DNA of 64,000 nt from Verrucomicrobiales bacterium (GTDB lineage Bacteria > Verrucomicrobiota > Verrucomicrobiia > Verrucomicrobiales > DEV007), in contig DUBC01000020.1 of NCBI GenBank assembly GCA_012960505.1, positions 1 to 64,000 of the forward strand, in the 5' to 3' direction. Position 1 is the stretch's first letter. Every line of letters starts with the position of its first letter. The translations under genes and the position numbers were made by a program. A model generated the notes under the pieces. It had not been told where the DNA came from and did no database searches. It was given only the letters and a program-made list of their open reading frames with translations. Shown here piece by piece: positions 17,612 through 26,277 of this stretch.

Positions 17612-18994
17612 CTATTCTTTGGAATTAAAATCAGGGAAGGAGGTAATGACTGGGGTAGCTCGATCAAAAATTCTACTATTCACACTCGTCAATTTTATCA
17701 AATGCTCTTCAAAATTAGGATATGAAATCGCCACGCATCCTGCATCTGTTATGATTGTCTGCCCCGAAGCGAATAAACCAGCAATCGCAAATGCCATCGC
17801 TATTCTGTGGTCACCAAAACTTTTCAATTCAGCGCCTTGAAGTTCATGCCCCCCATTTATTACCATACCATCACTCGTCTCTTGAAGATCAGCTCCCATT
17901 TTTCTAAGGTTCTCAGCAACCACTGAAATCCTGTCACTCTCCTTAACTCTTAGCTCAGCTGCATCTTTGATAATAGTCTTTCCATCTGCAAGAGCGGCAG
18001 CAACCGCAATGATTGGAATCTCATCAATAATATTTGGAACAATATTTCCACCAATTTCAATTCCTTTAAGCTTTCCACCCTGAATACTAACATTACCTAT
18101 TTCCTCCCCGCCGCTATTAGTTCCAACAGATTCAGAAACATACGCACCCATTCTTACAAGAATTTTAAGAATACCATTCCGCGTAGGATTTAATCCTACA
18201 TTTTTTACTGTCAATTGCGAATCAGGGAATGCAGATGCGGCAACAAGCCAAAAAGCTGCACTAGAAATGTCTCCAGGTACTACGAAATCTCTAGATTCAA
18301 GCACCTGACCGCTATCAATACTAATCTCATTTTCATGGACATTTGTCCCCGCTTGAAAAAAATCTAACATTTTCTCAGTATGATCTCGGGTCCTTAAAGG
18401 CTCCACAACACTAGTCCTTCCTTCAGCATACAATCCAGCAAGCAGTAACGCGCTTTTTACCTGAGCGCTAGCAACTGGCAACTCATAACTTACCCCTTTT
18501 AAACCTCCTCCATTAATCAAAATCGGCGCGCATCCATTTTCTCCTTCCGCGCTAATCCCACATCCCATAGATCGTAAAGGAGATACTATCCTCTCCATTG
18601 GACGAGTCGATAGAGATTCATCCCCAATTAAGCGTGAAAAGAATTTTTGACCTGCAAGAAGTCCAGAAAGAAGCCTCATTGTAGTGCCCGAATTCCCACA
18701 ATCTATATCTGATTTAGGCTTTGTTAAATTTAGCCCTCCCCCATGAATCATAAGGCCATTTGGTCCGAACTCATCTTCTTCCAGTATATCAATTTGAACT
18801 CCCAATGCTCTCATTGCTTCTAATGTGGACAAGCAATCTTCACTGGGAAGAAATCCATCAATTTTGCAACGACCGTTAGAAATAGAAGCCAACATTACCG
18901 CTCGATGCGATATGCTCTTATCTCCAGGAACAGAAACTTCCCCACCAAAATTTTTGGCCTTTTTTACTCTGATAATATTATTCTTGGAATGCAT
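17612..18994 (-). CDS. aroA: 3-phosphoshikimate 1-carboxyvinyltransferase (EPSP synthase)
   Basis: A 460-residue enzyme of the shikimate pathway, joining phosphoenolpyruvate and shikimate-3-phosphate. The PGDKSISHRAVMLASI motif (23-38, with K26 contacting both substrates) and LDCGNSGTTMRLLSGLLAG-like segment (DCGNSGTTMRL) are clear. So are the C-terminal KESDRI and GDHRIAMAFAIAGL motifs. It is somewhat longer than E. coli AroA (427), mainly at the C-terminus. It lies 26 bp downstream of tyrA, so both feed the tyrosine branch from one transcript. I did not try to class it as glyphosate-sensitive or tolerant. Confidence 0.96.
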   Translation of the reverse strand: MHSKNNIIRVKKAKNFGGEVSVPGDKSISHRAVMLASISNGRCKIDGFLPSEDCLSTLEAMRALGVQIDILEEDEFGPNGLMIHGGGLNLTKPKSDIDCGNSGTTMRLLSGLLAGQKFFSRLIGDESLSTRPMERIVSPLRSMGCGISAEGENGCAPILINGGGLKGVSYELPVASAQVKSALLLAGLYAEGRTSVVEPLRTRDHTEKMLDFFQAGTNVHENEISIDSGQVLESRDFVVPGDISSAAFWLVAASAFPDSQLTVKNVGLNPTRNGILKILVRMGAYVSESVGTNSGGEEIGNVSIQGGKLKGIEIGGNIVPNIIDEIPIIAVAAALADGKTIIKDAAELRVKESDRISVVAENLRKMGADLQETSDGMVINGGHELQGAELKSFGDHRIAMAFAIAGLFASGQTIITDAGCVAISYPNFEEHLIKLTSVNSRIFDRATPVITSFPDFNSKE

Positions 18995-19020
18995 TATAAT
19001 TTCTTTGGCACTAACACAGA

Positions 19021-19941
19021 TTATCCCTGATCTTTAATTGGTGGGTATAATCTATTCCTATTCTCTTTAGCATCGCCAAGGAACTGATGGAGTTCATTAT
19101 AATCCGCATCACGAACCTTCTTAAGTAAATCATTCAATAAATCAATGTGATCCTCCATTGCATTTCCTATCGCATCCTTATTTTGGCAAATAATCTCTGC
19201 CCACATCTCAGGAGAGCCTCCCGCTATCCTGGTCACACTTCTTAATCCAGGACCCGCAAGTAAATGCGCTTCGTCAGACCCTTTAAAAACATTCTCCACA
19301 ATAGCCGAAGCTATGACATGCGGCAAATGACTGACTCGAGCGACGAGCTCATCATGAGCTCTGGAATCTATTTTCACACATTTGCAACCAATCGATTGCC
19401 AGAAATTAACAACTATTTTCTCCGAATCTTTAGTTGATGACTTGCTAGGAGTAATTGCACATATCGCATCTTTAAAAAGATCAGCTCGAGCATTTTCAAA
19501 ACCGCCAGACTCAGATCCTGCCATCGGATGCGCGCCCACAAAATTAACATCATCTCTTGCCGATTGAGCAATTATCTTGTCCACAAAATTAACAGCAGAA
19601 AATTTAACACTGCACAGATCAGTTATCACTGCTCCTTTCTTTAGGTGCGGCAATATCATTTCAACCAAATCCTCTAAAGCTCCTACTGGTGTCGCCAATA
19701 CGACAAGATCAGATCCAGCTACCACTTCGACTACATCATCACTTATAATATCTCCCGCTTCAGATTCATTCAATTCTGCGAGAGCTTCTTTCCGGCGCGC
19801 CCACAATGAAACTGTCTTGATACTTTTTACATGTTTAGATGCCAATGCAACAGATCCACCCAATAAACCTGGACCAATAACAGACACACTACTCAGACAA
19901 GGAGCAGCACCTTCGTCAGATGAATTGGATTCGAATTCCAC
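19021..19941 (-). CDS. tyrA: Prephenate dehydrogenase
   Basis: A 306-residue NAD(P)-dependent enzyme that converts prephenate to 4-hydroxyphenylpyruvate or arogenate to tyrosine. The Rossmann motif GPGLLGGSVAL (23-33) is near the start. VLATPVGA, GAHPMAGSE (with the conserved His) and the helical C-terminal domain with RVSHLPHVIA are typical of TyrA. There is no ACT domain or fused chorismate mutase. The start used is GTG 19941; no better ATG lies nearby. It is the first gene of the tyrA-aroA-cmk-plsC run and follows a lipoprotein gene by only 12 bp, so the run may begin with that gene. Confidence 0.92.
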   Translation of the reverse strand: MEFESNSSDEGAAPCLSSVSVIGPGLLGGSVALASKHVKSIKTVSLWARRKEALAELNESEAGDIISDDVVEVVAGSDLVVLATPVGALEDLVEMILPHLKKGAVITDLCSVKFSAVNFVDKIIAQSARDDVNFVGAHPMAGSESGGFENARADLFKDAICAITPSKSSTKDSEKIVVNFWQSIGCKCVKIDSRAHDELVARVSHLPHVIASAIVENVFKGSDEAHLLAGPGLRSVTRIAGGSPEMWAEIICQNKDAIGNAMEDHIDLLNDLLKKVRDADYNELHQFLGDAKENRNRLYPPIKDQG

Positions 19942-19953
19942 TCCAAATTAGAA

Positions 19954-20478
19954 TCAAGGAACCCTAAAGATCCTTTTTGTGTAAGGACAGCGGACCTCTG
20001 TGCCAGGAGGAAACCCATTCACATCTACTTCCCGGCCACTTGCGAATGGACTATACACATGCCCAACTTTTCCCGGGACAGGGGTAGCGTATGGCTTATT
20101 ACCTTCAGGTTTTTTTGGCTCCACAGGATCCGGAGATTTTTTTGATGGATTCGTTTTGGTAATATTATTTTGTTGTGTTGTTGCAGGTTTGTTTGGATCG
20201 TTTTGAGAACTATTATTACTAGTTACAGTCTGATCAGGATTACCACTCCCAACAGGATTAATGAACTTAGTTCCTGACTGGTCATTGCCTACTGTTTTCA
20301 ATTGTTGGCTAGCGACCTGATCCGTACCGAGATAACCGTACCGGGAACCTCCCGCAACACCGTTTGGACCGTCTTCTAATCTGAAAACATTCCTATTAAC
20401 TGGCTGAGTGTTTTCACAACCCACAATCGCAGCCATCACAACGCCAAGCAAAATGAGGTAAAGTGTATTCTTCTGCAT
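19954..20478 (-). CDS. Small lipoprotein with Asn/Thr/Pro-rich linker
   Basis: A 174-residue predicted lipoprotein: the signal ends in AAIVGC, with Cys21 lipidated. A conserved-looking N-terminal segment ([20 protein letters not shown]) and a compact C-terminal segment ([19 protein letters not shown] followed by [15 protein letters not shown]) flank a low-complexity Asn/Gln/Pro/Lys linker. The C-terminal part looks like a small ordered domain with one Cys. I do not recognise a named family. Its stop is 12 bp from the tyrA start, which would place it at the head of the amino acid operon, though a functional link is not obvious. The upstream 306 bp is a divergent promoter region. Confidence 0.75.
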   Translation of the reverse strand: MQKNTLYLILLGVVMAAIVGCENTQPVNRNVFRLEDGPNGVAGGSRYGYLGTDQVASQQLKTVGNDQSGTKFINPVGSGNPDQTVTSNNSSQNDPNKPATTQQNNITKTNPSKKSPDPVEPKKPEGNKPYATPVPGKVGHVYSPFASGREVDVNGFPPGTEVRCPYTKRIFRVP

Positions 20479-20784
20479 CGTATCAAATGTAATTAGTTTT
20501 TATATGTTTAATATATTAGCTTTGTACCAATCGTAAAGGAATGATCGGAACTGTAAAATAACGATTATTCACTGAAATAACGCCTGCAAATCGCATTTCC
20601 TTTCAAAAAAATAAGAATTCTCAATTATTTAAAGTATTTTCAGTAGAAAAAATCATACGAGATTCGATGTTACTGAGTGATCAGCCTTTTTACGTTTTTA
20701 AATTGAGCTGTTTATCAATCTGAATCAATACTACACGAAATATTTTTTCTTAAAATATACCTTCCACCCCTTAAAATAAAAATA
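20479..20784. other. 306-bp divergent intergenic region
   Basis: This AT-rich stretch separates the lipoprotein gene (minus) from the SHD1-retropepsin gene (plus). It must contain both promoters. I see no open frame of coding character, no clear hairpin and no recognisable operator. Confidence 0.4.
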
Positions 20785-22170
20785 ATGAAGCGTATCCGAA
20801 TCAACATAACTGCATTAATTGCAACATCTTTATTGTTAACAGGATTTTCATTCGGCCAACTAATTCCGCGGAAAACTGACAAACCAGAATATCGAAATTT
20901 CACAAGTGCCGACGGCAAAACAATTAAAGCTCTATTAGTAGATAAAACTGAGGACACTTTAACGCTTGAACTCCCAAATGGCAAAAAAGCTACTCTATCC
21001 TATGAGAAACTTAGTAAGGAAGACCAAGAATATGTAAAAGAGTGGGACAAGGAAAAAGAACTATTCCTTACAAAGTGCAAAACGCTAACTATTAGAGAGC
21101 TACTTGAGATACGAGGCTATGAAAGTTTCAAATTCACGCTAAAAGGAAACCATATTTTTGTGAGTGGACAACTTAACGGAAATGAATCGGAATTCATGAT
21201 CGATACTGGCGCGGGTTCCACAGTCCTTCATATTGATGCAGCAAAAGAAAAAGGATGTAAAGTTGGCCCCCTAGATCAAACAATTTACGGCATAGGAGGT
21301 GAAGCTCCAGCCGCCAAAACTGAAGTGCCTGAAATTAGACTTGGTCAGGCCGCGATTAAGGACCAAGTACTTCTTTCTGCAGACATGTTCAAAGATATTC
21401 CAAACGCCCGAAAAAATTACGATGCGATTCTTGGAGCTGAATTCATGAGTAAAATGCGCGCCGTTATTTCTTACAAAGAAGGAAGAATTTTCTTTCGTCC
21501 TGATCTAATCAATGAAGACGGTGAAAAAGAGGCACCTGAAGTTCCTGAATACAGATTCTTCAAAACAAAAGACCGCAAAACCTACAAAGGAAAAATTGCG
21601 AAAAAGAATGCATCCTCTGTTGAAATATCAATTGAAGGTCAGAAGAAAAATTTAATTATACCCACGGGGCGACTCACCGATGAAGATCAAAAATATGTCA
21701 CCGACTGGAGCCCTGAAAGAGAGGTCTTCTTGAGACAATGCCGAGGCCTGAAAGTTGAAGACATCCTCGAACTCAGAAAATATCAAAGCTTTGATTACAA
21801 ACGACTAGGTAATCATATCTTTGTTGATGGCACGCTAAACAATAAAAAAACTCGGTTCATGATAGACACTGGAGCGGGGAGCTCTGTTCTACATGTAGAG
21901 TGGGCAAAAGAAGCAGGATGTGATGTTGGTCCCATGGATCAGATCGTTTTCGGAATAGGCGGGAAAGCACCTGCCGCCATAACCAAGGTCCCAGTACTCA
22001 CAATGGGAAGAGCGAAGTTTGAAAACCGTCAACTTCTCTCAGTGGACTTATTCAAGCAGCTGGGAGGGAACCGCGCATACGGAGCCATATTTGGTGCCGA
22101 CTTTATGCGAGAAACGGATGCGGTAATCACCTACCGTGAACAAAAGGTATTTCTTCAGCCCGACAAATAA
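20785..22170 (+). CDS. Secreted protein with two SHD1-retropepsin units
   Basis: A 461-residue protein with an N-terminal signal peptide (cleavage about residue 24) and a clear internal duplication. Each half has an SHD1 (SLA1 homology 1) domain, at about 36-87 and 256-308. Each is followed by a linker and a retropepsin-like aspartic protease domain. The active-site motif FMIDTGAGSTVLH (D140) occurs in the first and FMIDTGAGSSVLH (D361) in the second. The downstream ILGAEFM and IFGADFM segments correspond to the second conserved glycine-rich strand of the fold. Single-domain retropepsins normally pair to form one active site. Two in one chain could therefore make a pseudo-dimer, as in pepsin. 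SHD1 is common in secreted PVC proteins and its ligand there is not established. Substrate is unknown. It converges with the next SHD1 gene. Confidence 0.85.
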   Translation: MKRIRINITALIATSLLLTGFSFGQLIPRKTDKPEYRNFTSADGKTIKALLVDKTEDTLTLELPNGKKATLSYEKLSKEDQEYVKEWDKEKELFLTKCKTLTIRELLEIRGYESFKFTLKGNHIFVSGQLNGNESEFMIDTGAGSTVLHIDAAKEKGCKVGPLDQTIYGIGGEAPAAKTEVPEIRLGQAAIKDQVLLSADMFKDIPNARKNYDAILGAEFMSKMRAVISYKEGRIFFRPDLINEDGEKEAPEVPEYRFFKTKDRKTYKGKIAKKNASSVEISIEGQKKNLIIPTGRLTDEDQKYVTDWSPEREVFLRQCRGLKVEDILELRKYQSFDYKRLGNHIFVDGTLNNKKTRFMIDTGAGSSVLHVEWAKEAGCDVGPMDQIVFGIGGKAPAAITKVPVLTMGRAKFENRQLLSVDLFKQLGGNRAYGAIFGADFMRETDAVITYREQKVFLQPDK

Positions 22171-22173
22171 GCT

Positions 22174-23448
22174 TCACTTAAAAGCGGTTGATTTAAGATA
22201 ATTAATCCAATCATCTTCAAATTCTTTTTGAGTTTCAAAGCCAAACAATTTGGCCAACTCAGCAGGCACCGGAATTGACCTTCCGGTATCGACTCGTTCC
22301 ATGACTTTGGAAAACTTTGAGATTCTTTCAGGAGTACTCTGCATATAACGAGCAAATCCATACATTAGCACTGTTAATTCAGGCGTGAGTTGAGTCGGCC
22401 TGTTAATTCTGTATAACTCAGCAATGCTAGGTGTAACTTTCTCTTTTTTCACTAGATCCCTGAGAGTTCTAGCCCACTTGCGCCCGTCATCAAAGCCACC
22501 AGACTTGACCACCTCATCAGATTCATAAGTGTTGGCATCCAATAAGCTAGTTACTGTCTCATCTGTGAGTTGTATTTCTTTGTAATATCCGTGACCCGTG
22601 GAGATTGCAAAATAACCGTCTGAACCTGCTCCTCCTCCTGCTCCACCCATTTGAACATTAAGAACATCCTGAGCAATGCAATGAGCTGGAAAAGGATTCC
22701 AAACCCCCCTTTTAAATCTCCTCTTATCATCTGCCCGGAAGGCTCTAGCTCCTCTCATCAAATTATACTTGCCACATGTATCACTATCCAATGACATGCC
22801 GGCGCCCGAGGAAAGGGGCCAAGTTTTTGCTGTATTTGAAGCGTCTTGGGCTCTGCCTGAATTAGCTAACAGATCAACATAGTACTTACCCAATATTTCA
22901 TAATCCGTTGTTTCACCACAAAGAAAAATAGCTTTCTTTTCATCTCCCCACTTATCTGCAAAGCCAGGATGTTGGAAATTCATTCCATACCAAAGTCTTT
23001 CCGCAAGTTCAGCTGTATCTTTGCCTTTTACATTTCCACTAGACATAACAAGAAAATGTTCAGACTCAATAACATCGAATTCTAAAGAATACCCATCAGG
23101 AAGCTCAAACTTATCATCCCGCTTTTTAAGCGTTTTCGAGTCAAATTTCATCTCCTTTTCAGGAACTGTTATCTTTGCTTTAGGATCAAATCCTCCCTTC
23201 TCTGCCCCTCCGTACTCTTCAAGATACTTTTGATCTCCGATACTAAGGGTTTTTCTTGGGACCCTCGAATCGCGACCATTTTCTAATCGAATCCGTACAT
23301 AATCGCCATCAACATCTAAGAGCTGAGCTTTAATCTTCTGACCTTTTAGATTAGTCCATGTGCGCATTTCTGCAGCGCTCACGATTCCGTTCAGAGAAAA
23401 ACAAAATAGAAGAAGGAAAATAATTTTATTGTTGGTAAATACTTTCAT
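22174..23448 (-). CDS. Secreted SHD1-domain protein of unknown function
   Basis: A 424-residue exported protein. The signal peptide ends near IVSAAE, and an SHD1 domain follows at about 29-77 (RTWTNLKGQKIKAQLLDVDG to SIGDQKYLEEYGG). After a linker, a domain begins FDVIESEHFLVMSSGN. This resembles the opening strand of the gluzincin-like (DUF1570-type) domains of PVC proteins. The place where such peptidases have HExxH instead reads AHCIAQDVLN, so zinc peptidase activity is doubtful. A Gly-rich loop (GGAGGGAGSDGYF) follows. It converges with the SHD1-retropepsin gene, the stops lying 3 bp apart. A functional link between the two SHD1 proteins is suggested by position only. Confidence 0.7.
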   Translation of the reverse strand: MKVFTNNKIIFLLLFCFSLNGIVSAAEMRTWTNLKGQKIKAQLLDVDGDYVRIRLENGRDSRVPRKTLSIGDQKYLEEYGGAEKGGFDPKAKITVPEKEMKFDSKTLKKRDDKFELPDGYSLEFDVIESEHFLVMSSGNVKGKDTAELAERLWYGMNFQHPGFADKWGDEKKAIFLCGETTDYEILGKYYVDLLANSGRAQDASNTAKTWPLSSGAGMSLDSDTCGKYNLMRGARAFRADDKRRFKRGVWNPFPAHCIAQDVLNVQMGGAGGGAGSDGYFAISTGHGYYKEIQLTDETVTSLLDANTYESDEVVKSGGFDDGRKWARTLRDLVKKEKVTPSIAELYRINRPTQLTPELTVLMYGFARYMQSTPERISKFSKVMERVDTGRSIPVPAELAKLFGFETQKEFEDDWINYLKSTAFK

Positions 23449-23620
23449 CTCAAAAACTCTAAAAATTATTATAAAGATTCGTTTACGTGCTAACCTTAAT
23501 CAGAAAGCTATGCCCATGCCACTTAAAAGAATAAGAAGTAATATTTTAGTTAGAATAGATTACAATTCTCCCTACCAATAATCATTTTTATAGTCTATTA
23601 AGTGCCCGAAATATCTAGTT

Positions 23621-24646
23621 GTGAACACTTATACTCAGATCGAATCCCAAATCCTTTCATTTATTGACAACGAAAAGAGTGGGAACTTTGAAGAACTGAT
23701 TATACAGGCTCATTTGTTCCAAAAAGAAAACTGCCAACCTTTAAGAAATTATTGTGAATCCATCTACAAAGAACCTCGATCATGGCAAGATATTCCCCCA
23801 TTGCCGACGGAGGCATTTAAGAATTCTAACAAGCAAATCACATCATTCTCTGAAAAACAAATAAGCTCAACTTTCTTAACGAGCGGAACAACAGGAGAAA
23901 TGAGAGGCTCTCACCATTTCTGTAATCTCAAATTATACGAAAAGTCAATTCGCTCTGCATGGATCAACCTGCAACTACCTAATCTTCCTGTGATCTGCCT
24001 GACTCAAAGCCCTATAGCTTCTCCAGATTCAAGTTTAATTCGCATGTTTGCAACGCTCGGAGGTAAATTTTTAATTAATTCCTCCGGCCATTTAGACCAT
24101 TCCAAATTGAAATTAGTTATCAGAAAAAGCAATCAGCCTTTGATCCTAGCAGGAACCGCACTCGCCTTTTTGCATCTTTTCGAACTAGGAAAAGATGTTC
24201 CAAAATTGCCAGAAAATAGTTGGGTCATGGAAACGGGAGGCTACAAAGGCAGCAGTAGGGAAATAAACAAAAAAGATTTTTATACGATGATTAATGAAAA
24301 TCTTAATGTTCCCATTAATAATATTATCAACGAATACAGCATGACTGAATTAAGCTCTCAGTTCTACTCAATAGGAATGCATGACATTCATAAAGGCTGC
24401 CATTGGGTCAGAACTCGAGTCTTGAAACCTGGATCTCATGAGGAAGTTCTTGACCAGGAGATTGGACTACTTTCGATATACGATCTTGCTAACCTGGGAT
24501 CTTCTATATCAATAATGACTACTGATCTCGCAAAAAGAAAAGGTAATACCTTTGAACTGTTAGGACGTGATGAAAAATCCACTCCTCGCGGATGCTCGCG
24601 GGCCGCTGACGAAATGCTCTCAAAAAATAAATATGAACACGAATAA
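23621..24646 (+). CDS. LuxE-like acyl-protein synthetase
   Basis: A 341-residue member of the LuxE acyl-protein synthetase family, part of the adenylate-forming superfamily. The nucleotide loop is FLTSGTTGEMRGSHHF (85-100). The ETGGYKGSSREI segment and a C-terminal GRDEKSTPRGCS (C325) also match LuxE, in which a C-terminal cysteine accepts the acyl group. LuxE activates fatty acid as acyl-AMP and passes it to LuxC for reduction to aldehyde. The start is GTG 23621 with no Shine-Dalgarno sequence. A LuxC-like gene overlaps the 3' end by 14 bp, so the two are almost surely coupled. No luciferase (LuxAB) or LuxD thioesterase is in the window, so light emission is not implied. The aldehyde could feed wax, alkane or ether-lipid chemistry. 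Confidence 0.8.
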   Translation: MNTYTQIESQILSFIDNEKSGNFEELIIQAHLFQKENCQPLRNYCESIYKEPRSWQDIPPLPTEAFKNSNKQITSFSEKQISSTFLTSGTTGEMRGSHHFCNLKLYEKSIRSAWINLQLPNLPVICLTQSPIASPDSSLIRMFATLGGKFLINSSGHLDHSKLKLVIRKSNQPLILAGTALAFLHLFELGKDVPKLPENSWVMETGGYKGSSREINKKDFYTMINENLNVPINNIINEYSMTELSSQFYSIGMHDIHKGCHWVRTRVLKPGSHEEVLDQEIGLLSIYDLANLGSSISIMTTDLAKRKGNTFELLGRDEKSTPRGCSRAADEMLSKNKYEHE

Positions 24647-25688
24647 AAGAGCAACAGCTTTATCAAAAGCAATCGGCATAGAAGCCGAAACGTTACTAGA
24701 ACTAGTTGCAAAAGAATTAGGGCACCGAGACTCACTCGATCGCTTTATTTCTTATGGTGATATTTACACTCGGGCTCATCCCATTTCCCCAATTTTGCAT
24801 ATCGTATCAGGAAATACCCCAGCCGCTGCCATTCAAACTCTTACTAGGGGTCTCCTCATTGGTGCATTCAATCAAATAAAGCTCCCATCAGAAGGCATTC
24901 AAGAAGTGGAAGATTTTGTCGGGAAATTGCCTAGCGAACTTAAATCATTAATAGAAATAACAAGGTTCAGGCAAACATCAATTGACTGGCTCAACTCAGC
25001 AAAAGCTGTAATCGTTTTCGGTTCAGATGAGACCGTCAGGGAAATAGAATCAAAATTATTTCCCAACCAGATTTTCATACCTCACAACCACAAGGTCAGT
25101 ATTGCTGTGATTGATTCAGATGAAAACCAGGAAGCCGCAAAACTAGCCGCGTTAGATATAACAAAATATGATCAACAAGGGTGTCTCTCCCCTCACGATG
25201 TATATGTTCATCCGAAGGAGCAGCCAAGATCCTTCGCGGCGAAACTAGCTGATGCTCTCAGCGAATTAAACTCAGAATATCCACCAATGGGAAGGGCCAT
25301 GGAAGAGAACATCAGAATCGATGATCTCCGACGAAGTTATTCTTTTAGATCCTCAAACGATACCAGCGTACAATTATGGAGAAGCGATTCAAATACAGAT
25401 TGGACCGTTGTCTATGAAGACGAACCTCAATTCGCCGCATCTCCTCTTGGCCGCTTTGTTTTTGTCAAACCTCTACCAGAGAGTCTTGGCGATGCTCTAA
25501 ATTTTAACAAAGAACATCTCAGCACCATTGCTCTTTATCCTTTTTCTATACAAAGAGCCGAAACCCTAAGCCTTTGCGGAGCTACTCGAATCTGCCCACT
25601 AGGCTCTGCACAGGATCCTTCAATTTTTTGGCATCACGATGGATTGCAAACGCTCGCCCCTCTGGTCAATTGGACTGATGCAGGATAA
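24633..25688 (+). CDS. LuxC-like acyl-CoA/acyl-enzyme reductase
   Basis: A 351-residue aldehyde-dehydrogenase-superfamily protein of the LuxC family. It reduces an activated acyl group to fatty aldehyde with NADPH. The HIVSGNTPAAA loop (56-66) and the nucleophile region YDQQGCLSPHDVYV (179-192, C184) are characteristic. I start at ATG 24633, overlapping luxE by 14 bp; an upstream ATG at 24567 would overlap by 80 bp and is less likely. It is shorter than the LuxC of luminous bacteria (about 480), mostly in the N-terminal region, so its acyl source or partner contacts may differ. Pairing with LuxE suggests a fatty acid reductase complex. IF-1 follows 23 bp downstream. Confidence 0.8.
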   Translation: MNTNKRATALSKAIGIEAETLLELVAKELGHRDSLDRFISYGDIYTRAHPISPILHIVSGNTPAAAIQTLTRGLLIGAFNQIKLPSEGIQEVEDFVGKLPSELKSLIEITRFRQTSIDWLNSAKAVIVFGSDETVREIESKLFPNQIFIPHNHKVSIAVIDSDENQEAAKLAALDITKYDQQGCLSPHDVYVHPKEQPRSFAAKLADALSELNSEYPPMGRAMEENIRIDDLRRSYSFRSSNDTSVQLWRSDSNTDWTVVYEDEPQFAASPLGRFVFVKPLPESLGDALNFNKEHLSTIALYPFSIQRAETLSLCGATRICPLGSAQDPSIFWHHDGLQTLAPLVNWTDAG

Positions 25689-25703
25689 AATAAATCTTAA
25701 ATT

Positions 25704-25708
25704 AGGAG
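25704..25708 (+). promoter_or_regulatory. Strong Shine-Dalgarno site before infA
   Basis: AGGAG lies 3 bases before the GTG at 25712 (ATTAGGAGACC then GTG). It is worth listing because most other genes in the window have no such site. It supports the GTG start of the IF-1 gene. The spacing is shorter than the usual 5-9 bases. Confidence 0.6.
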
Positions 25709-25711
25709 ACC

Positions 25712-25942
25712 GTGCCAAAACAAAAAACAATCAATCAAAGTGACTCAATCATTGGGAAAGCTACCATAATAGAACAATTAACTGAAAGCATTGTTCGAGC
25801 TACATTGCCAAATGGAAAAGTAATACACGCTCACCTCCCTATGAAAATTAAAGAAAAACCGGCATTGTCGATTGGGAAATGCATCTTGGTCAGAATGAAT
25901 CCTTATAATTTTTCTGCAGGAAGAATCATTATTGATAAATGA
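25712..25942 (+). CDS. infA: Translation initiation factor IF-1
   Basis: A 76-residue protein with the one-domain S1/OB fold of IF-1. The core IIGKATIIEQLTESIVRATL, NGKVIHAHLPMKI, and the C-terminal RMNPYNFSAGRIIID align with E. coli IF-1 (VTAHISGKM and LTPYDLSKGRIVF). IF-1 binds the 30S A site and helps fidelity of initiation. The N-terminus is a little longer than usual. The sequence is rather divergent (for example KEKPALSIGKCILV in place of RKNYIRILTGDKVTV). It may therefore be a second, paralogous IF-1 rather than the main one. It lies downstream of luxC and not in a ribosomal protein operon, its common home. Confidence 0.75.
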   Translation: MPKQKTINQSDSIIGKATIIEQLTESIVRATLPNGKVIHAHLPMKIKEKPALSIGKCILVRMNPYNFSAGRIIIDK

Positions 25943-26277
25943 CAACTCTATCGATTTGAAAATCAAATCAGCGAAGATTAACTGCCAATTTGATTGGAAT
26001 GATCAAATAAACACTAATGCGAGCTATATCAGTACTTTTATATAAAAAAATTATTTTAATACCTGTTCAAAATAGAAATCTTTGCCAAAATTAGTTGGGA
26101 GAACCTTGGATATATTTACAGCTATTCAGAAAAATTATGGCAAATAGCCAGATCCGCTAATTCATCCAAGAATACAACACAAGCGAAGATTAACTGAAAA
26201 TAAATATTTTTCCCTAAAAATTAGGAAGTAGCTGGACGCTTCTTCCTTAAGGTGTAAACTATGCGCCTTTTATCTGT
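25943..26277. other. 335-bp intergenic region with a 15-bp direct repeat
   Basis: Between infA and the first pilT-type gene there is no coding frame. A 15-bp sequence, AGCGAAGATTAACTG, occurs twice in the same orientation, at 25970-25984 and 26182-26196, 212 bp apart. This is longer than expected by chance in so short a stretch. It could be a duplicated regulator site or the scar of a lost element. Otherwise the region is AT-rich and probably holds the pilT promoter. Confidence 0.5.

Noticed and set aside
19577..19951. A 124-residue open frame on the plus strand opposite tyrA
   Set aside because: Composition is Thr/Ser/Pro-rich as expected from the antisense of the TyrA gene, and no family is recognisable.
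23621..25688. Bioluminescence operon
   Set aside because: Only luxE- and luxC-like genes are present. There is no luciferase, no LuxD and no flavin reductase in the window.
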